14,169 nucleotides of DNA from Desulfonatronospira sp. (GCA_003554505.1 PWGS01000003.1:1-14169), one strand, 5' to 3'. Counted from the first letter of the stretch, positions 1 through 7,213 are shown. The notes: generated by a model not told the origin, from the letters alone. Numbers and translations: made by a program.

Positions 1-77
1 ATTCTGTCTGGATGTACGCGCATGGACTGGACCTTTCTGCTTGCAGGTGTCTGAGTTTGTGAATATAAGCAAAAAGC

Positions 78-311
78 ATGCTGACCATCAAGTGTTCTGG
101 TTGTAAAAGCAAGCTTTTCAAGTATAAAAAGGTGGGTTCTGGAGAGGTCCTGCGTTGCCACAAGTCCCGGATAACCAAATGGTTTGAATGCCTGGAGCAG
201 GAGGGAAAGATCTCCTGTCCCTGCGGACAGGTGGTGGGTATTGATCAGGGCAGGCTTTACAAGATGAACTCCAGTGCCTTTACCTATACCGGCACCAAGG
301 ACAACAAGTAG
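78..311 (+). CDS. Small zinc-ribbon-like protein of unknown function
   Basis: A 77-residue protein with cysteine pairs typical of a zinc ribbon: Cys6-x2-Cys9 near the start, a lone Cys27, and Cys47-x-Cys49. It resembles a conserved uncharacterised family I associate with sulfate reducers and other anaerobes (N-terminal 'TIKC..C..KLFKY', C-terminal 'GIDQG...M'), but I can name no function. It has no signal peptide or membrane segment, so it is probably cytoplasmic. The ATG at 78 has no clear Shine-Dalgarno sequence; no better in-frame start is visible. It converges on the Crp/Fnr regulator with only 3 bases between the two stop codons. The 77 bases upstream hold nothing I recognise. Confidence 0.7.
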   Translation: MLTIKCSGCKSKLFKYKKVGSGEVLRCHKSRITKWFECLEQEGKISCPCGQVVGIDQGRLYKMNSSAFTYTGTKDNK

Positions 312-314
312 GTT

Positions 315-989
315 CTACAGCCGTAAAACCCCAGCGGCCAGTTCTTCCAGGCCCGGCACATCCAGCAGCTTTACCTGTTTGCCGTTTATTTCTATGAACC
401 CTTCTTCCTTCATTTTGCGGATCACCCTGGACAGCGTCTCAGGGATGGTGCCCAGAAAGCCGGCCAGCTGGGACTTATTCAGGTCCAGATCGAATTGATC
501 CCGCCCCAGGTTTTCCCTGATGAGCAACAGGTGCGTGGCCATTCTGGCCGGGACCTCCTTGAGGCTCAGTTCCTCCACCTTGGCTACCATACTCCTAAGG
601 CGCATGGACAAAAGACCCAGAAGATTCAAACCCAGGTCAGGATTTTCGCCTATAAGCCGTCTGAACTGTCTGCGGGGGAAAAAGAGAAGTTTTGTGTCTT
701 CAAGGCAAAGGGCGTTGGCGGGAAAGTTCCTGCCTGCGAACACGGCCACCTCGGCAAATATCTCCCCGGGCCCGAAAATATGCAGGATATGCTCTTTGCC
801 CAGGGGCGAGGACTTGAAAATTTTCCCCTTGCCCTGAACTATCCCGTAAAATCCCTCACCGGGATCGTTTTCCTGGAAAATCATCTGGCTGGCCTTAAAA
901 TGTCTGGTACCGGCAATGGCTGAAAGGGCCTTCTTATGCTCCGGCTCCAGAGAAGCAAAGACCGGAAATATGTGCAGGTCTTGGGACAT
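315..989 (-). CDS. hcpR: Crp/Fnr-family transcriptional regulator, HcpR-like
   Basis: A 224-residue Crp/Fnr protein. Residues about 8-125 form the cyclic-nucleotide-type beta-roll (the 'FGPGEIFAEVAVFAG' loop at 72-86 is the usual core), followed by a long dimerisation helix (about 125-150) and a winged helix-turn-helix (about 168-205). The recognition helix reads T181-I-P-E184-T-L-S187-R188; the E-x2-S-R pattern is that of Fnr and predicts binding to TTGA half-sites. No N-terminal four-cysteine Fnr cluster is present, as in HcpR proteins, which sense NO through heme in characterised members. Three perfect TTGACTTAAGTCAA sites lie in this window, one before hcp, so HcpR is the best assignment. 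I see no such site before this gene, so autoregulation is not indicated. Identity as HcpR rests on context plus domain type. Confidence 0.82.
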   Translation of the reverse strand: MSQDLHIFPVFASLEPEHKKALSAIAGTRHFKASQMIFQENDPGEGFYGIVQGKGKIFKSSPLGKEHILHIFGPGEIFAEVAVFAGRNFPANALCLEDTKLLFFPRRQFRRLIGENPDLGLNLLGLLSMRLRSMVAKVEELSLKEVPARMATHLLLIRENLGRDQFDLDLNKSQLAGFLGTIPETLSRVIRKMKEEGFIEINGKQVKLLDVPGLEELAAGVLRL

Positions 990-1057
990 TTACTGGTTCT
1001 CCAAAACGATTACATGCAAGCGTATCGACATATTTTGAGGCAATCAGCACCTTAACC

Positions 1058-1343
1058 CTGAGACTCTGTCATAAAAAATAAGAAAAATTTGTGCTATGGC
1101 GCTGGAAGTTTCCGCCTTTGTCGGGGTCGGGGTCGGTATCGGAATCGGTATCGAAAATACCCGGCAGCTTTTTACATGACTTTGCCTACAGGATTTAATT
1201 CTGACTTCGACCCTCTCCGAGCTGTAGGCTCTCCGAGCCGGAAGCCGATACCGATACCGATCCCGACCCCGATGATAAGCGTAAGCATAGACAGTTAAGT
1301 GGCCAGGGGTAACTTTTTCGCTTGGGTTGCGGGCATAACCCGC
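1058..1343. repeat. Mosaic repeat element A with hexanucleotide inverted repeat
   Basis: This gene-free stretch (990-1537) holds a composite element. Its left border (1058-1085) matches 9533-9560 at 25 of 28 positions, all three differences being T/C transitions. Its right border is a GGGTTGCGGGC-type hairpin (1329-1333 with 1339-1343) also found at 9750-9764 and at the window end. Between them lie two arms built of a six-base unit (TCGGGG, TCGGTA, TCGGAA): 1121-1153 and its inverse 1246-1272, which pair with one mismatch and one extra six-base unit on the left. A doubled CTCTCCGAG lies inside the loop. An open frame over it (1089-1298) only encodes the repeat and is not a gene. Confidence 0.7.
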
Positions 1344-1363
1344 AAAAATTCTTGTCTGTTGTT

Positions 1364-1377
1364 TTGACTTAAGTCAA
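1364..1377. promoter_or_regulatory. HcpR operator 1 (TTGACTTAAGTCAA), upstream of cupin remnant and sensor kinase
   Basis: Perfect 14-base palindrome TTGAC-TTAA-GTCAA. A -10-like TATTTT begins 20 bases after it (1398-1403), placing the operator centre about 40 bases before the expected transcript start, the class II activation position for Crp/Fnr proteins. An extra half-site AAGTCAA follows at 1411-1417. The first downstream reading frame is the cupin remnant at 1538, then the kinase at 1649. Confidence 0.78.
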
Positions 1378-1537
1378 GGCATAAAAGTAAAGAAGCTTAT
1401 TTTTGCTTTCAAGTCAACAAGTTTAAAAAAGGATGTATACCAGGCCGTTTATGCAAGATAGCAGGAAGTCTCAGGAAAAACGATTGCTTCAGAACGGCAT
1501 ATGTTTTATAAACAGTAACATAAAACAGTAGGTATTT

Positions 1538-1627
1538 ATGAAAGCCATGAATATATTTGAGGAAGGTACTTTCAGCGACCAGGCCGTGAAGAAAAACCTG
1601 ATTCACGACAGCCCGTATTCAAGGTAA
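1538..1627 (+). pseudogene. Truncated cupin gene (29 codons), 5' remnant
   Basis: A short frame starting ATG AAA GCC ATG and ending in TAA after 29 codons. Residues 4-29 match the start of the cupin encoded at 11774: 20 of 26 residues are identical (shared blocks 'EGTFSD', 'KKNL', 'HDSPY'), while many codons differ only synonymously. It was therefore once an expressed, selected paralogue rather than a recent copying artefact. Homology stops after 'HDSPY', before the metal-binding His motif, so no cupin fold can form. It lies between HcpR operator 1 and the kinase start, 21 bases before the latter. It may now act only as a leader ORF. Confidence 0.75.
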
Positions 1628-1648
1628 GAAAAAAAGAGCTTTATATAG

Positions 1649-3292
1649 ATGCATATAAGTCTCAGTTGCAAGTTCGTCCTGGGCTGCAGTCTGGTACTGC
1701 TGGTGGCCATGGGAGGTGCATTTTATATTCTGAATGAGCGCCAGGAGCGCTTTATTGTGGAGCAGGCCGAGAAGGAAGCCAGGGCCATATTCCAGCAGCT
1801 GGTGGTCATGAGGGCCTGGATAGCGGATCATGGAGGGGTTTTCGTGGATAAATCCCGGGGCAGGCCGGAATCTTTTTATCCTGCCGGAATGGAGATTATC
1901 CATGAAAGCGGCCGGCGGTACAACCTCAAGACACCGGCCATGGTCACCAAGGAACTGGCTCATTATGCCCGGGATGAAGAGCTCTACTGGTTTAATATTA
2001 CCAGCCTGGAGCTGATGAATCCTGAAAACGCCCCGGACGAAATGGAAAAAAATGCCATTCTTTCCTTCCGGGACAAAGGCAGAACTGAATATATCAGTAC
2101 TGTGACCGAAGATCAGGAGAAGTACCTGCGTTATATTGCTCCGCTGTATACTGAAGAATCTTGTCTGACCTGCCATGGACATCAGGGCTATGAAGCAGGC
2201 GATGTGCACGGGGCTATCAGTGTGACTCTGCCCATGAGCGATGTTCTCCAGGTTGCTGATGAAAACCGCCGGACCATGTTCTGGGCCATGGTTTTCAGTG
2301 TGACTTTTTTAAGCTCGGCTATGCTGGTCATGATGCGCAGACTGGTGCTCGGACCTGTCAAAAGCCTGGGGGAGAATATCAGGCGGTTTTCAGAAGGGGA
2401 ATATGAGCCCGGGGGGCTGCAGCCCAGGGGTGATGAACTGGCGGAGCTTTCCAATGCGTTTGCGGACATGGCCTCAAAGATCCAGGAATACCACCATGAT
2501 CTTCAGGACAGGATAAAGTCCGCCACCAGCGAGCTGGAAAGCACCAACAGCAAGCTCGTTCAGGCCAATGAGCGGCTAAATGATCTAAACCTTAAAAAAT
2601 CAGACTTTATTGCCCGGGCCTCGCACGAACTGCGCACCCCGCTTACCTCCATCAAGGGTTCCATGGAATACATTGCCGCCCGCATAGAGTCTCTTTCCCA
2701 CCGGGACAGCAGGGCAGATGAGTGCCGTCAGCTTCTTGATTTCTGTGCCCTGGTCCAGAAAAACGCCGACCGTCTCATCCGGATGGTCAATACCATGCTG
2801 GATCTGGAGAGGATGGAACTGGATCCGGAGGGACTTCTCGTGCGCAAGGACTTTGATCTGTCCAGGCTCATCCAGGAAGTTGTCCGGGATATGTCCATGA
2901 CCGGAACGGATAAACAGGTACGCCTGGAAGACTCTGTAACGGAGACGCTCATGGTGCATGCGGACAGGGAGCGCATCCGCCAGGTGCTGGTCAATCTTGT
3001 CCAGAATTCCCTCAACTACGCCCCTGAAGATTCGCTTGTCACGGTAAAAGCCTTTTCGGGACAGGGCAGGACAGTGGTGGAAGTCCTGGACCAGGGTCCG
3101 GGAATAGCGCAGAAGGACCGGGAAGATATCTTCAACAAGTTTACCACCCTGGGCAGCAGACAGGGAACCGGCCTGGGGCTGGCCATTTGCCGCGGCATAA
3201 TCGAGGCGCATGGTGGAAGCATCCAGGCCCTGGAGCCTGAACAGACACCCGGGGCCCGACTGGTATTCACCCTGCCGCCGGCACGTACCTGA
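1649..3292 (+). CDS. Sensor histidine kinase with periplasmic heme c-type (DUF3365/Tll0287-like) domain
   Basis: A 547-residue membrane kinase. One membrane segment at about 8-27, a periplasmic domain at about 28-207, a second membrane segment at about 208-228, HAMP at about 229-281, a coiled coil at about 282-318, HisKA with phospho-acceptor His326 (ASHELRTPL), and HATPase with N-box Asn453, G1 DQGPG from 481 and G2 GTGLGL at 506-511. The periplasmic domain carries Cys172-x2-Cys175-His176, a covalent heme c site, in the position typical of DUF3365 sensors; such a heme could read NO, nitrite or redox state. The start at 1649 places the first helix correctly, though its ribosome site (AAGAG) is weak. 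The response regulator follows after 18 bases and nrfHA lies beyond, so nitrite/NO sensing for nrfHA is likely but inferred. The nearest upstream promoter signal is HcpR operator 1. Confidence 0.9.
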   Translation: MHISLSCKFVLGCSLVLLVAMGGAFYILNERQERFIVEQAEKEARAIFQQLVVMRAWIADHGGVFVDKSRGRPESFYPAGMEIIHESGRRYNLKTPAMVTKELAHYARDEELYWFNITSLELMNPENAPDEMEKNAILSFRDKGRTEYISTVTEDQEKYLRYIAPLYTEESCLTCHGHQGYEAGDVHGAISVTLPMSDVLQVADENRRTMFWAMVFSVTFLSSAMLVMMRRLVLGPVKSLGENIRRFSEGEYEPGGLQPRGDELAELSNAFADMASKIQEYHHDLQDRIKSATSELESTNSKLVQANERLNDLNLKKSDFIARASHELRTPLTSIKGSMEYIAARIESLSHRDSRADECRQLLDFCALVQKNADRLIRMVNTMLDLERMELDPEGLLVRKDFDLSRLIQEVVRDMSMTGTDKQVRLEDSVTETLMVHADRERIRQVLVNLVQNSLNYAPEDSLVTVKAFSGQGRTVVEVLDQGPGIAQKDREDIFNKFTTLGSRQGTGLGLAICRGIIEAHGGSIQALEPEQTPGARLVFTLPPART

Positions 3293-3310
3293 AGAGCAGG
3301 AGGCTAGACA

Positions 3311-4012
3311 ATGCAGGACAATATTCCGGTAATACTGGTCATTGATGATGATCCGGATATTCTCATGGTTCTCAGGGCCAATCTTGAAATGCACGGGTTT
3401 GAGCTGCATACCGCTGAATCTCTTACGTCGGCCAGGGAACTTCTTGCTCAATTTCCCCCGGACCTGGTCCTTCTGGACCTGATGCTTCCTGACGGGGATG
3501 GAATGGACTTTTGCTGTTATATCAAGACCCGTTTTTCTCAATTGCCGGTTATTATGCTCACTGCCCGGGACAAACTGGCCGACAAAGTCGAAGGCCTGGA
3601 ACTGGGCGCTGACGACTATGTAGTCAAGCCCTTCGAGATGCCCGAGCTTCTGGCCAGAATCCGGGCCAGGCTGCGTTCCGGAGCCACTGAGCAGTCCCTG
3701 CAGATAATAAGTGCCGGGGAGGTGGAACTGGATATGCTTAACCATACGGCCAGGGTAAGAGGGCAGGATGCCCGGCTTACTCCCAAACAGTTCGATATAC
3801 TCGCCCAGCTTGTCCAGTCCGACGGCAACCTGGTAACCAGAAACCAAATAAGAGACCGGGTATGGAAAGAGTCCAAGCCCTATTCCTGGAGCCGGGTCAT
3901 AGACGTACATATCCAGCATCTGCGCCAGAAGATAGAAATTGATCCTGCCAGCCCACAATTGATAATTACAGTGGCCGGCAGGGGGTATCGTTTTCAGGAA
4001 ACCTCCCGGTGA
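3311..4012 (+). CDS. OmpR/PhoB-family response regulator
   Basis: A 233-residue two-domain regulator. The receiver domain (about 6-118) shows the acidic pocket Asp12-Asp13, phospho-acceptor Asp56 (LLDLMLP), Thr84 (MLTARD) and Lys106 (VVKPFE). The C-terminal winged helix (about 132-230) has the expected 'LTPKQFDILAQL' and 'SRVIDVHIQHLRQKI' stretches of OmpR/PhoB proteins. A good AGGAGG site precedes the ATG, and the gene sits 18 bases after the kinase, so the two form one operon and a cognate pair. It is the gene immediately upstream of nrfH, separated by a 338-base leader, which makes that leader its most probable target. This differs from Desulfovibrio vulgaris, where the nitrite-responsive regulator NrfR is sigma-54-dependent (NtrC class). 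No AAA+ domain is present here. Confidence 0.93.
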   Translation: MQDNIPVILVIDDDPDILMVLRANLEMHGFELHTAESLTSARELLAQFPPDLVLLDLMLPDGDGMDFCCYIKTRFSQLPVIMLTARDKLADKVEGLELGADDYVVKPFEMPELLARIRARLRSGATEQSLQIISAGEVELDMLNHTARVRGQDARLTPKQFDILAQLVQSDGNLVTRNQIRDRVWKESKPYSWSRVIDVHIQHLRQKIEIDPASPQLIITVAGRGYRFQETSR

Positions 4013-4286
4013 TAGTTTGGGTTGAGAAAAACAAATTAACTCAAATTTTACCTTTTCTTTTATTTCTTTTTACATATATTGAGTTATAACTACCTTCAAA
4101 ATCACAAAGTCAGATCCAAGTGTAAAAATCCCCCGGAGTTTCAGAAACCGCAGTTTACAACCGGTACTCAGTAAATCAGGTAAGGGCTCATATCTTCAGT
4201 CAAAACTCGGCTCTTCTGTACTTTAAGCTTTGCCGTTTGCAGAGGCATAAATATACCAGGTAATATTCAAACATGGAGGTGAGCTT
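4013..4286. promoter_or_regulatory. nrfHA promoter/leader region
   Basis: A 338-base gap between the response regulator and nrfH, AT-rich in its first third. It holds a possible sigma-70 promoter, TTGCAG at 4237-4242 and TAATAT at 4261-4266 with an 18-base spacer, which would start transcription just before the short leader ORF at 4287. An imperfect TTGAG/CTCAA inverted pair lies near 4021-4045. I see no sigma-54 (GG-N10-GC) promoter and no perfect HcpR site. The response-regulator binding site cannot be fixed by eye. Confidence 0.35.
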
Positions 4287-4334
4287 ATGCAAGTAAGGTT
4301 AAAAGACAGAAGTTGCAGGCCAGTGGTATTTTAA
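4287..4334 (+). CDS. Possible 15-residue leader peptide upstream of nrfH
   Basis: A 16-codon frame (MQVRLKDRSCRPVVF, stop) with a near-ideal ribosome site, GGAGGT at 4275-4280, six bases before its ATG. It ends 16 bases before the nrfH start, which has its own AGGAGGGG. The strength and spacing of the ribosome site are the only evidence that it is translated. It could couple translation into nrfH, act as an upstream regulatory ORF, or be the remnant of a longer gene. No membrane segment or heme motif is present. Confidence 0.4.
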   Translation: MQVRLKDRSCRPVVF

Positions 4335-4350
4335 AACCAAGGAGGGGTTT

Positions 4351-4830
4351 ATGACAAAGGAAAAAACCCGGCAGTACGGCGCCGGCAGGGCCGCCATACT
4401 TATTGCTTTGCTGGCAGGGGTGGCTTTAACCTTGGTAGCCGGGTTCACCTACAGCCACACGGACCAGCCCGAGTTCTGCGGCAGCTGCCATGTCATGTAT
4501 GAGGCGACAAGAACTCACCAGCAGTCTGTGCATGCGGATCTGAGCTGCAATGAATGCCATGCTCCGCACAGCGCTGCTCCGAAAATGCTGTTCAAGTCCT
4601 GGGCAGGAACAAAAGACATGTATAAAAATACATTGGTAAAGGTTGACGACGTGATTCAGCCTTCTGACTGGAGTTCAAGGGTTGTTAATGACAATTGCAC
4701 CAACTGTCATGCCATGACCGGTCTTAATGTAGACGCGGACATGGCCAAGGATCAGTGCATAGATTGTCATCGTCAGGTGCGGCATATGCGGTCAACTCCC
4801 GTAGCTGAAAGGAGGGAAGCAGATGAGTAA
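4351..4830 (+). CDS. nrfH: NrfH, membrane-anchored tetraheme cytochrome c (quinol oxidase subunit of nitrite reductase)
   Basis: A 159-residue NapC/NirT-family protein that takes electrons from menaquinol and passes them to NrfA at the outer face of the inner membrane. One membrane anchor at about 14-34 is followed by four CxxCH heme c sites: Cys43/46-His47, Cys66/69-His70, Cys116/119-His120 and Cys136/139-His140. Met49 directly after the first site (CHVM) matches the Met ligand of heme 1 known from Desulfovibrio vulgaris NrfH. Length and heme count are normal for the family. The start is supported by AGGAGGGG four bases upstream. It overlaps nrfA by 8 bases, so the two are translationally coupled. 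Probably controlled by the adjacent kinase-regulator pair. Confidence 0.96.
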   Translation: MTKEKTRQYGAGRAAILIALLAGVALTLVAGFTYSHTDQPEFCGSCHVMYEATRTHQQSVHADLSCNECHAPHSAAPKMLFKSWAGTKDMYKNTLVKVDDVIQPSDWSSRVVNDNCTNCHAMTGLNVDADMAKDQCIDCHRQVRHMRSTPVAERREADE

Positions 4831-6391
4831 GAAATATTTAAGCTGGGTTCCGGCATTGATGCTTACCTTGGTGTTTGCTGGATGCAGCGAGGTCCCAGAA
4901 GCCGAAACTCCGGTTTACGAAACTGATCTCACTGAAGAGGAAGCTGAGCGCAACAGTGCATTCGAAGAATACTTTCCCTTGCAGTACCAGACCTATCAGC
5001 GGCTCAAGGCTGAGGATTTTGACTATGGAGAGGGCGTGATGACCGAATACGCCGGTTCTGTTGCCCATCCAAAACACATGTGCGACGACCTGCCTGAAGG
5101 ATATAAATACTGTCAGCCTTATCTCAAAAACCTGTGGCTGGGATATCCCTTCAGCTACGAGTACAACCGGGCCAGGGGGCATGCCAACGCTGTGCATGAC
5201 ATTCTGGATATCGACCGGTTGAACAGGTACAGTGAAGAGGCCGGACTTCCGGCTACCTGCTGGAACTGCAAGACCAACAAGATGCCCGGGTATATCGAGG
5301 AATACGGGGATGATTTCTGGGCCATGGAGTTTCATGATTTCAGGGAGGAACACGATCTGGAGGATCATGCCGTTGGGTGCAATACATGTCATGACCCTGA
5401 GGACATGAGCCTGCGCATCACCAGCGTCCCTCTGACCGAGGCCCTGGAAAGACAGGGAGAGGACTGGAGGGATGCTTCCAGAAACGAGATGCGCTCCCTG
5501 GTCTGTGCCCAGTGTCACGGGGAATACTATTTTGAGCATGAAGAAATAGGTGTGGCTGCCAAACCCAAATTTCCCTGGGATCAGGGCAAAAATCCGGAAG
5601 ATATTTATGAATACAAGAAGGGTTTCGGAATCACTGACCGGGAAGGATTTGAAGGCTGGTTTATCGACTGGACCCACCCGGTTTCAGACACGCCCATGAT
5701 CAAGACTCAGCATCCGGAATACGAAATGTGGCACGACAGCACCCACGGTGCAGCCGGAGTGGCCTGTGCAGACTGCCATATGCCCTATACCCGCATGGAC
5801 GGCAAGAAAAAGATCTCCAGTCACTTTCAGACTTCCCCCTTGCGTTCCATGGAGGCCATCGAGAATACCTGTGGACAGTGCCATACGGACAAGTCTGCGG
5901 AATACCTGAAAGACCGGGTTATTTATTCCCAGGAAAGGACCTGGGAGCAGCTTATGGAGGCCCAGCGGGAATCTGTGCGGGCTCACGAGGCTGTAAGGCT
6001 GGCTTCTGAATATGAAGGAGAGGTCAGGGATGAATTTGATGATCTCATGATCCAGGCCCGGGAAAGGGTGCGCAAAGGCCAGTGGTTCTGGGACTATGTC
6101 TCCGCGGAAAACAGCGCCGGCTTTCATAATCCGGCCAAGGCCATCGATACTCTGGCCAAATCCCAGAAGTACAGCCGCCAGGCCGTGGATTACGCCAAGA
6201 AGGCCACAAACTACGGCATTGCACCTGACCTGGAAGGGGACATCAAGGATATTGTTCCCCCAATCGAGGAACACAGCCGTGAACTGCACATGGATCCCGA
6301 GCATCTGGAAACCCACGAGTGGCTGCAGTACCTGGAGCCTCACCCGGAAGGCGAGCTTATCTGGGATCTCAATGAAAAAGTAGCCAACTGA
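4823..6391 (+). CDS. nrfA: NrfA, pentaheme cytochrome c nitrite reductase (ammonia-forming)
   Basis: A 522-residue periplasmic enzyme reducing nitrite by six electrons to ammonium; it also reduces NO and hydroxylamine in characterised members. An N-terminal signal ends in a lipobox-like FAG-Cys21, so it may be a lipoprotein. The active-site heme has the diagnostic Cys146-x2-Cys149-Lys150 motif; four structural hemes follow at Cys186/189-His190, Cys228/231-His232, Cys315/318-His319 and Cys350/353-His354. Arg118, Tyr235 or Tyr236, and His297 are placed like the catalytic Arg, Tyr and His, and Lys294 and Gln296 (IKTQHPE) like the calcium ligands. The helical C-terminus (about 360-522) forms the usual dimer region. 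An AGGAGGG site lies inside the end of nrfH. A strong terminator follows. All hallmark residues appear intact, so it should be active. Confidence 0.97.
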   Translation: MSKKYLSWVPALMLTLVFAGCSEVPEAETPVYETDLTEEEAERNSAFEEYFPLQYQTYQRLKAEDFDYGEGVMTEYAGSVAHPKHMCDDLPEGYKYCQPYLKNLWLGYPFSYEYNRARGHANAVHDILDIDRLNRYSEEAGLPATCWNCKTNKMPGYIEEYGDDFWAMEFHDFREEHDLEDHAVGCNTCHDPEDMSLRITSVPLTEALERQGEDWRDASRNEMRSLVCAQCHGEYYFEHEEIGVAAKPKFPWDQGKNPEDIYEYKKGFGITDREGFEGWFIDWTHPVSDTPMIKTQHPEYEMWHDSTHGAAGVACADCHMPYTRMDGKKKISSHFQTSPLRSMEAIENTCGQCHTDKSAEYLKDRVIYSQERTWEQLMEAQRESVRAHEAVRLASEYEGEVRDEFDDLMIQARERVRKGQWFWDYVSAENSAGFHNPAKAIDTLAKSQKYSRQAVDYAKKATNYGIAPDLEGDIKDIVPPIEEHSRELHMDPEHLETHEWLQYLEPHPEGELIWDLNEKVAN

Positions 6392-6415
6392 TAATTGACG
6401 CTCCTCCTTGTACCA

Positions 6416-6450
6416 GTCCCGGTCCAGTCTTCTGGGCCGGGGCTTTTTTT
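6416..6450 (+). terminator. Rho-independent terminator after nrfA
   Basis: A 10-base-pair stem (6416-6425 with 6434-6443, two G-U pairs), an 8-base loop and seven T residues. It ends the nrfHA transcript 24 bases after the nrfA stop. Confidence 0.92.
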
Positions 6451-6515
6451 GGAGCAGTATATGGATACCGGGATAACGATTTCAAATGAAGAGTTGTATT
6501 ATTTTGAGGTGAAAG

Positions 6516-6854
6516 ATGAATAAAGCACTGTTAAGCCTGCCGGCCCTGTCATATCTGATTCTGGGAGCTCATTCATTGAGGGGCTCGGACCTTTTGCAGC
6601 TTGTTATGTGGCTGGTATTGCTGGTAGTCGTCCTTTTCTGCAGGAGGGATAGTATCCGTTACTTCCTGGCCGGGACTTTGGCGGTGGGTGCAGTAATCTG
6701 GGTGGATGCGGCCTTGAGTATTATGCGTTTCAGGTTGTTCATGGACGAACCATATATCCGCCTGGTCATGATCATGGGCGCAGTTTTTCTGCTCATGGCC
6801 GGGGCAATATGTTTCCTGTTCAGCAACAGGGGACGGGAGGTCTTTTATAAATGA
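6516..6854 (+). CDS. Small four-helix membrane protein of unknown function
   Basis: A 112-residue, very hydrophobic protein with four likely membrane helices at about 5-19, 24-41, 47-69 and 80-102, and a basic tail. Arg43-Arg44 between helices 2 and 3, and basic residues after helix 4, suggest a cytoplasmic side by the positive-inside rule. I recognise no family motif and no heme or metal ligand pattern. A good GAGGTG site stands seven bases before the ATG. It is cut off from nrfA by a terminator and lies before HcpR operator 2, so it may be a single-gene unit. Its position between nitrite reductase and the HcpR-controlled cluster hints at a link with respiration or stress, but nothing in the protein proves this. 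Confidence 0.7.
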   Translation: MNKALLSLPALSYLILGAHSLRGSDLLQLVMWLVLLVVVLFCRRDSIRYFLAGTLAVGAVIWVDAALSIMRFRLFMDEPYIRLVMIMGAVFLLMAGAICFLFSNRGREVFYK

Positions 6855-6914
6855 GCAGGTAGCGAGCCGAAAATCCGCTATGCATAAATAGTAAGTTTTC
6901 AGCTGAGGTCTTTT

Positions 6915-6928
6915 TTGACTTAAGTCAA
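6915..6928. promoter_or_regulatory. HcpR operator 2 (TTGACTTAAGTCAA), upstream of ferredoxin cluster
   Basis: Perfect palindrome identical to operator 1. A -10-like TATTTG begins 22 bases after it (6951-6956), again placing the site at the class II activator position. The first gene downstream is the ferredoxin at 7004. HcpR control of a small ferredoxin gene (frdX) together with hcp is described in Desulfovibrio. Confidence 0.82.
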
Positions 6929-7003
6929 GGCAACAGCTTTTTTTCTGCTGTATTTGCCTGATCAGAGTTGATGTCTGAATTGAAACAAAGGGAGGGTAAG
7001 GTT

Positions 7004-7195
7004 ATGGCCAAAGTTACGATTGATACTGAAGAATGTATCGGCTGTGAAAGTTGCGTGGAAATCTGCCCCGAGGTTTTCGCTTTTGATGAAAACGAGGAGA
7101 AGGCATATGTGATCAAGGAAGAAGGAGGTACCCAGGATTTGATCCAGGAGGCCATAGACAATTGCCCGGTGGAATGTATTCACTGGCAGGAATAA
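7004..7195 (+). CDS. Single-cluster [4Fe-4S] ferredoxin (FdI/FrdX-like)
   Basis: A 63-residue acidic ferredoxin close to Desulfovibrio africanus FdI in pattern: Cys11-x2-Cys14-x2-Cys17 near the start ([10 protein letters not shown]) and a Cys-Pro pair near the end ([10 protein letters not shown]). A further cysteine follows Cys17 at position 21 (EICPEVF), where D. africanus FdI has Ala, and another near the C-terminus. It lacks the Asp-Cys-Val-Glu cysteine that forms a disulfide in FdII proteins. The start at 7004 is favoured over the upstream ATG because GGAGGG stands just before it and it begins MAKVTID like its relatives. It follows HcpR operator 2, so it probably supplies electrons during nitrosative stress, perhaps to Hcp, as FrdX is thought to do. 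Confidence 0.9.
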   Translation: MAKVTIDTEECIGCESCVEICPEVFAFDENEEKAYVIKEEGGTQDLIQEAIDNCPVECIHWQE

Positions 7196-7213
7196 CCGGA
7201 CTTTGCGGTAAAG

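Noticed and set aside
495..923. Plus-strand frame opposite the Crp/Fnr regulator
   Set aside because: Shadow of the regulator gene; no motif.
1089..1298. Open frame encoding Arg-Gly/Tyr and Pro-Ile repeats
   Set aside because: The repetitive protein is a direct translation of the six-base repeat arms; no ribosome site.
2600..3958. Long minus-strand open frame (452 codons) opposite the kinase and response regulator
   Set aside because: It is antisense to two clearly recognisable domain proteins, has no family motif of its own, and reflects codon bias of the genes on the plus strand.
4190..4203. Partial HcpR-like site before nrfH (ATATCTTCAGTCAA, 10 of 14 matches)
   Set aside because: Only the right half-site is conserved and it is not spaced like the other operators from any promoter; likely chance.
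4838..6343. Long minus-strand frames opposite nrfA
   Set aside because: They mirror an intact NrfA with all five heme motifs and show no domain or ribosome site.
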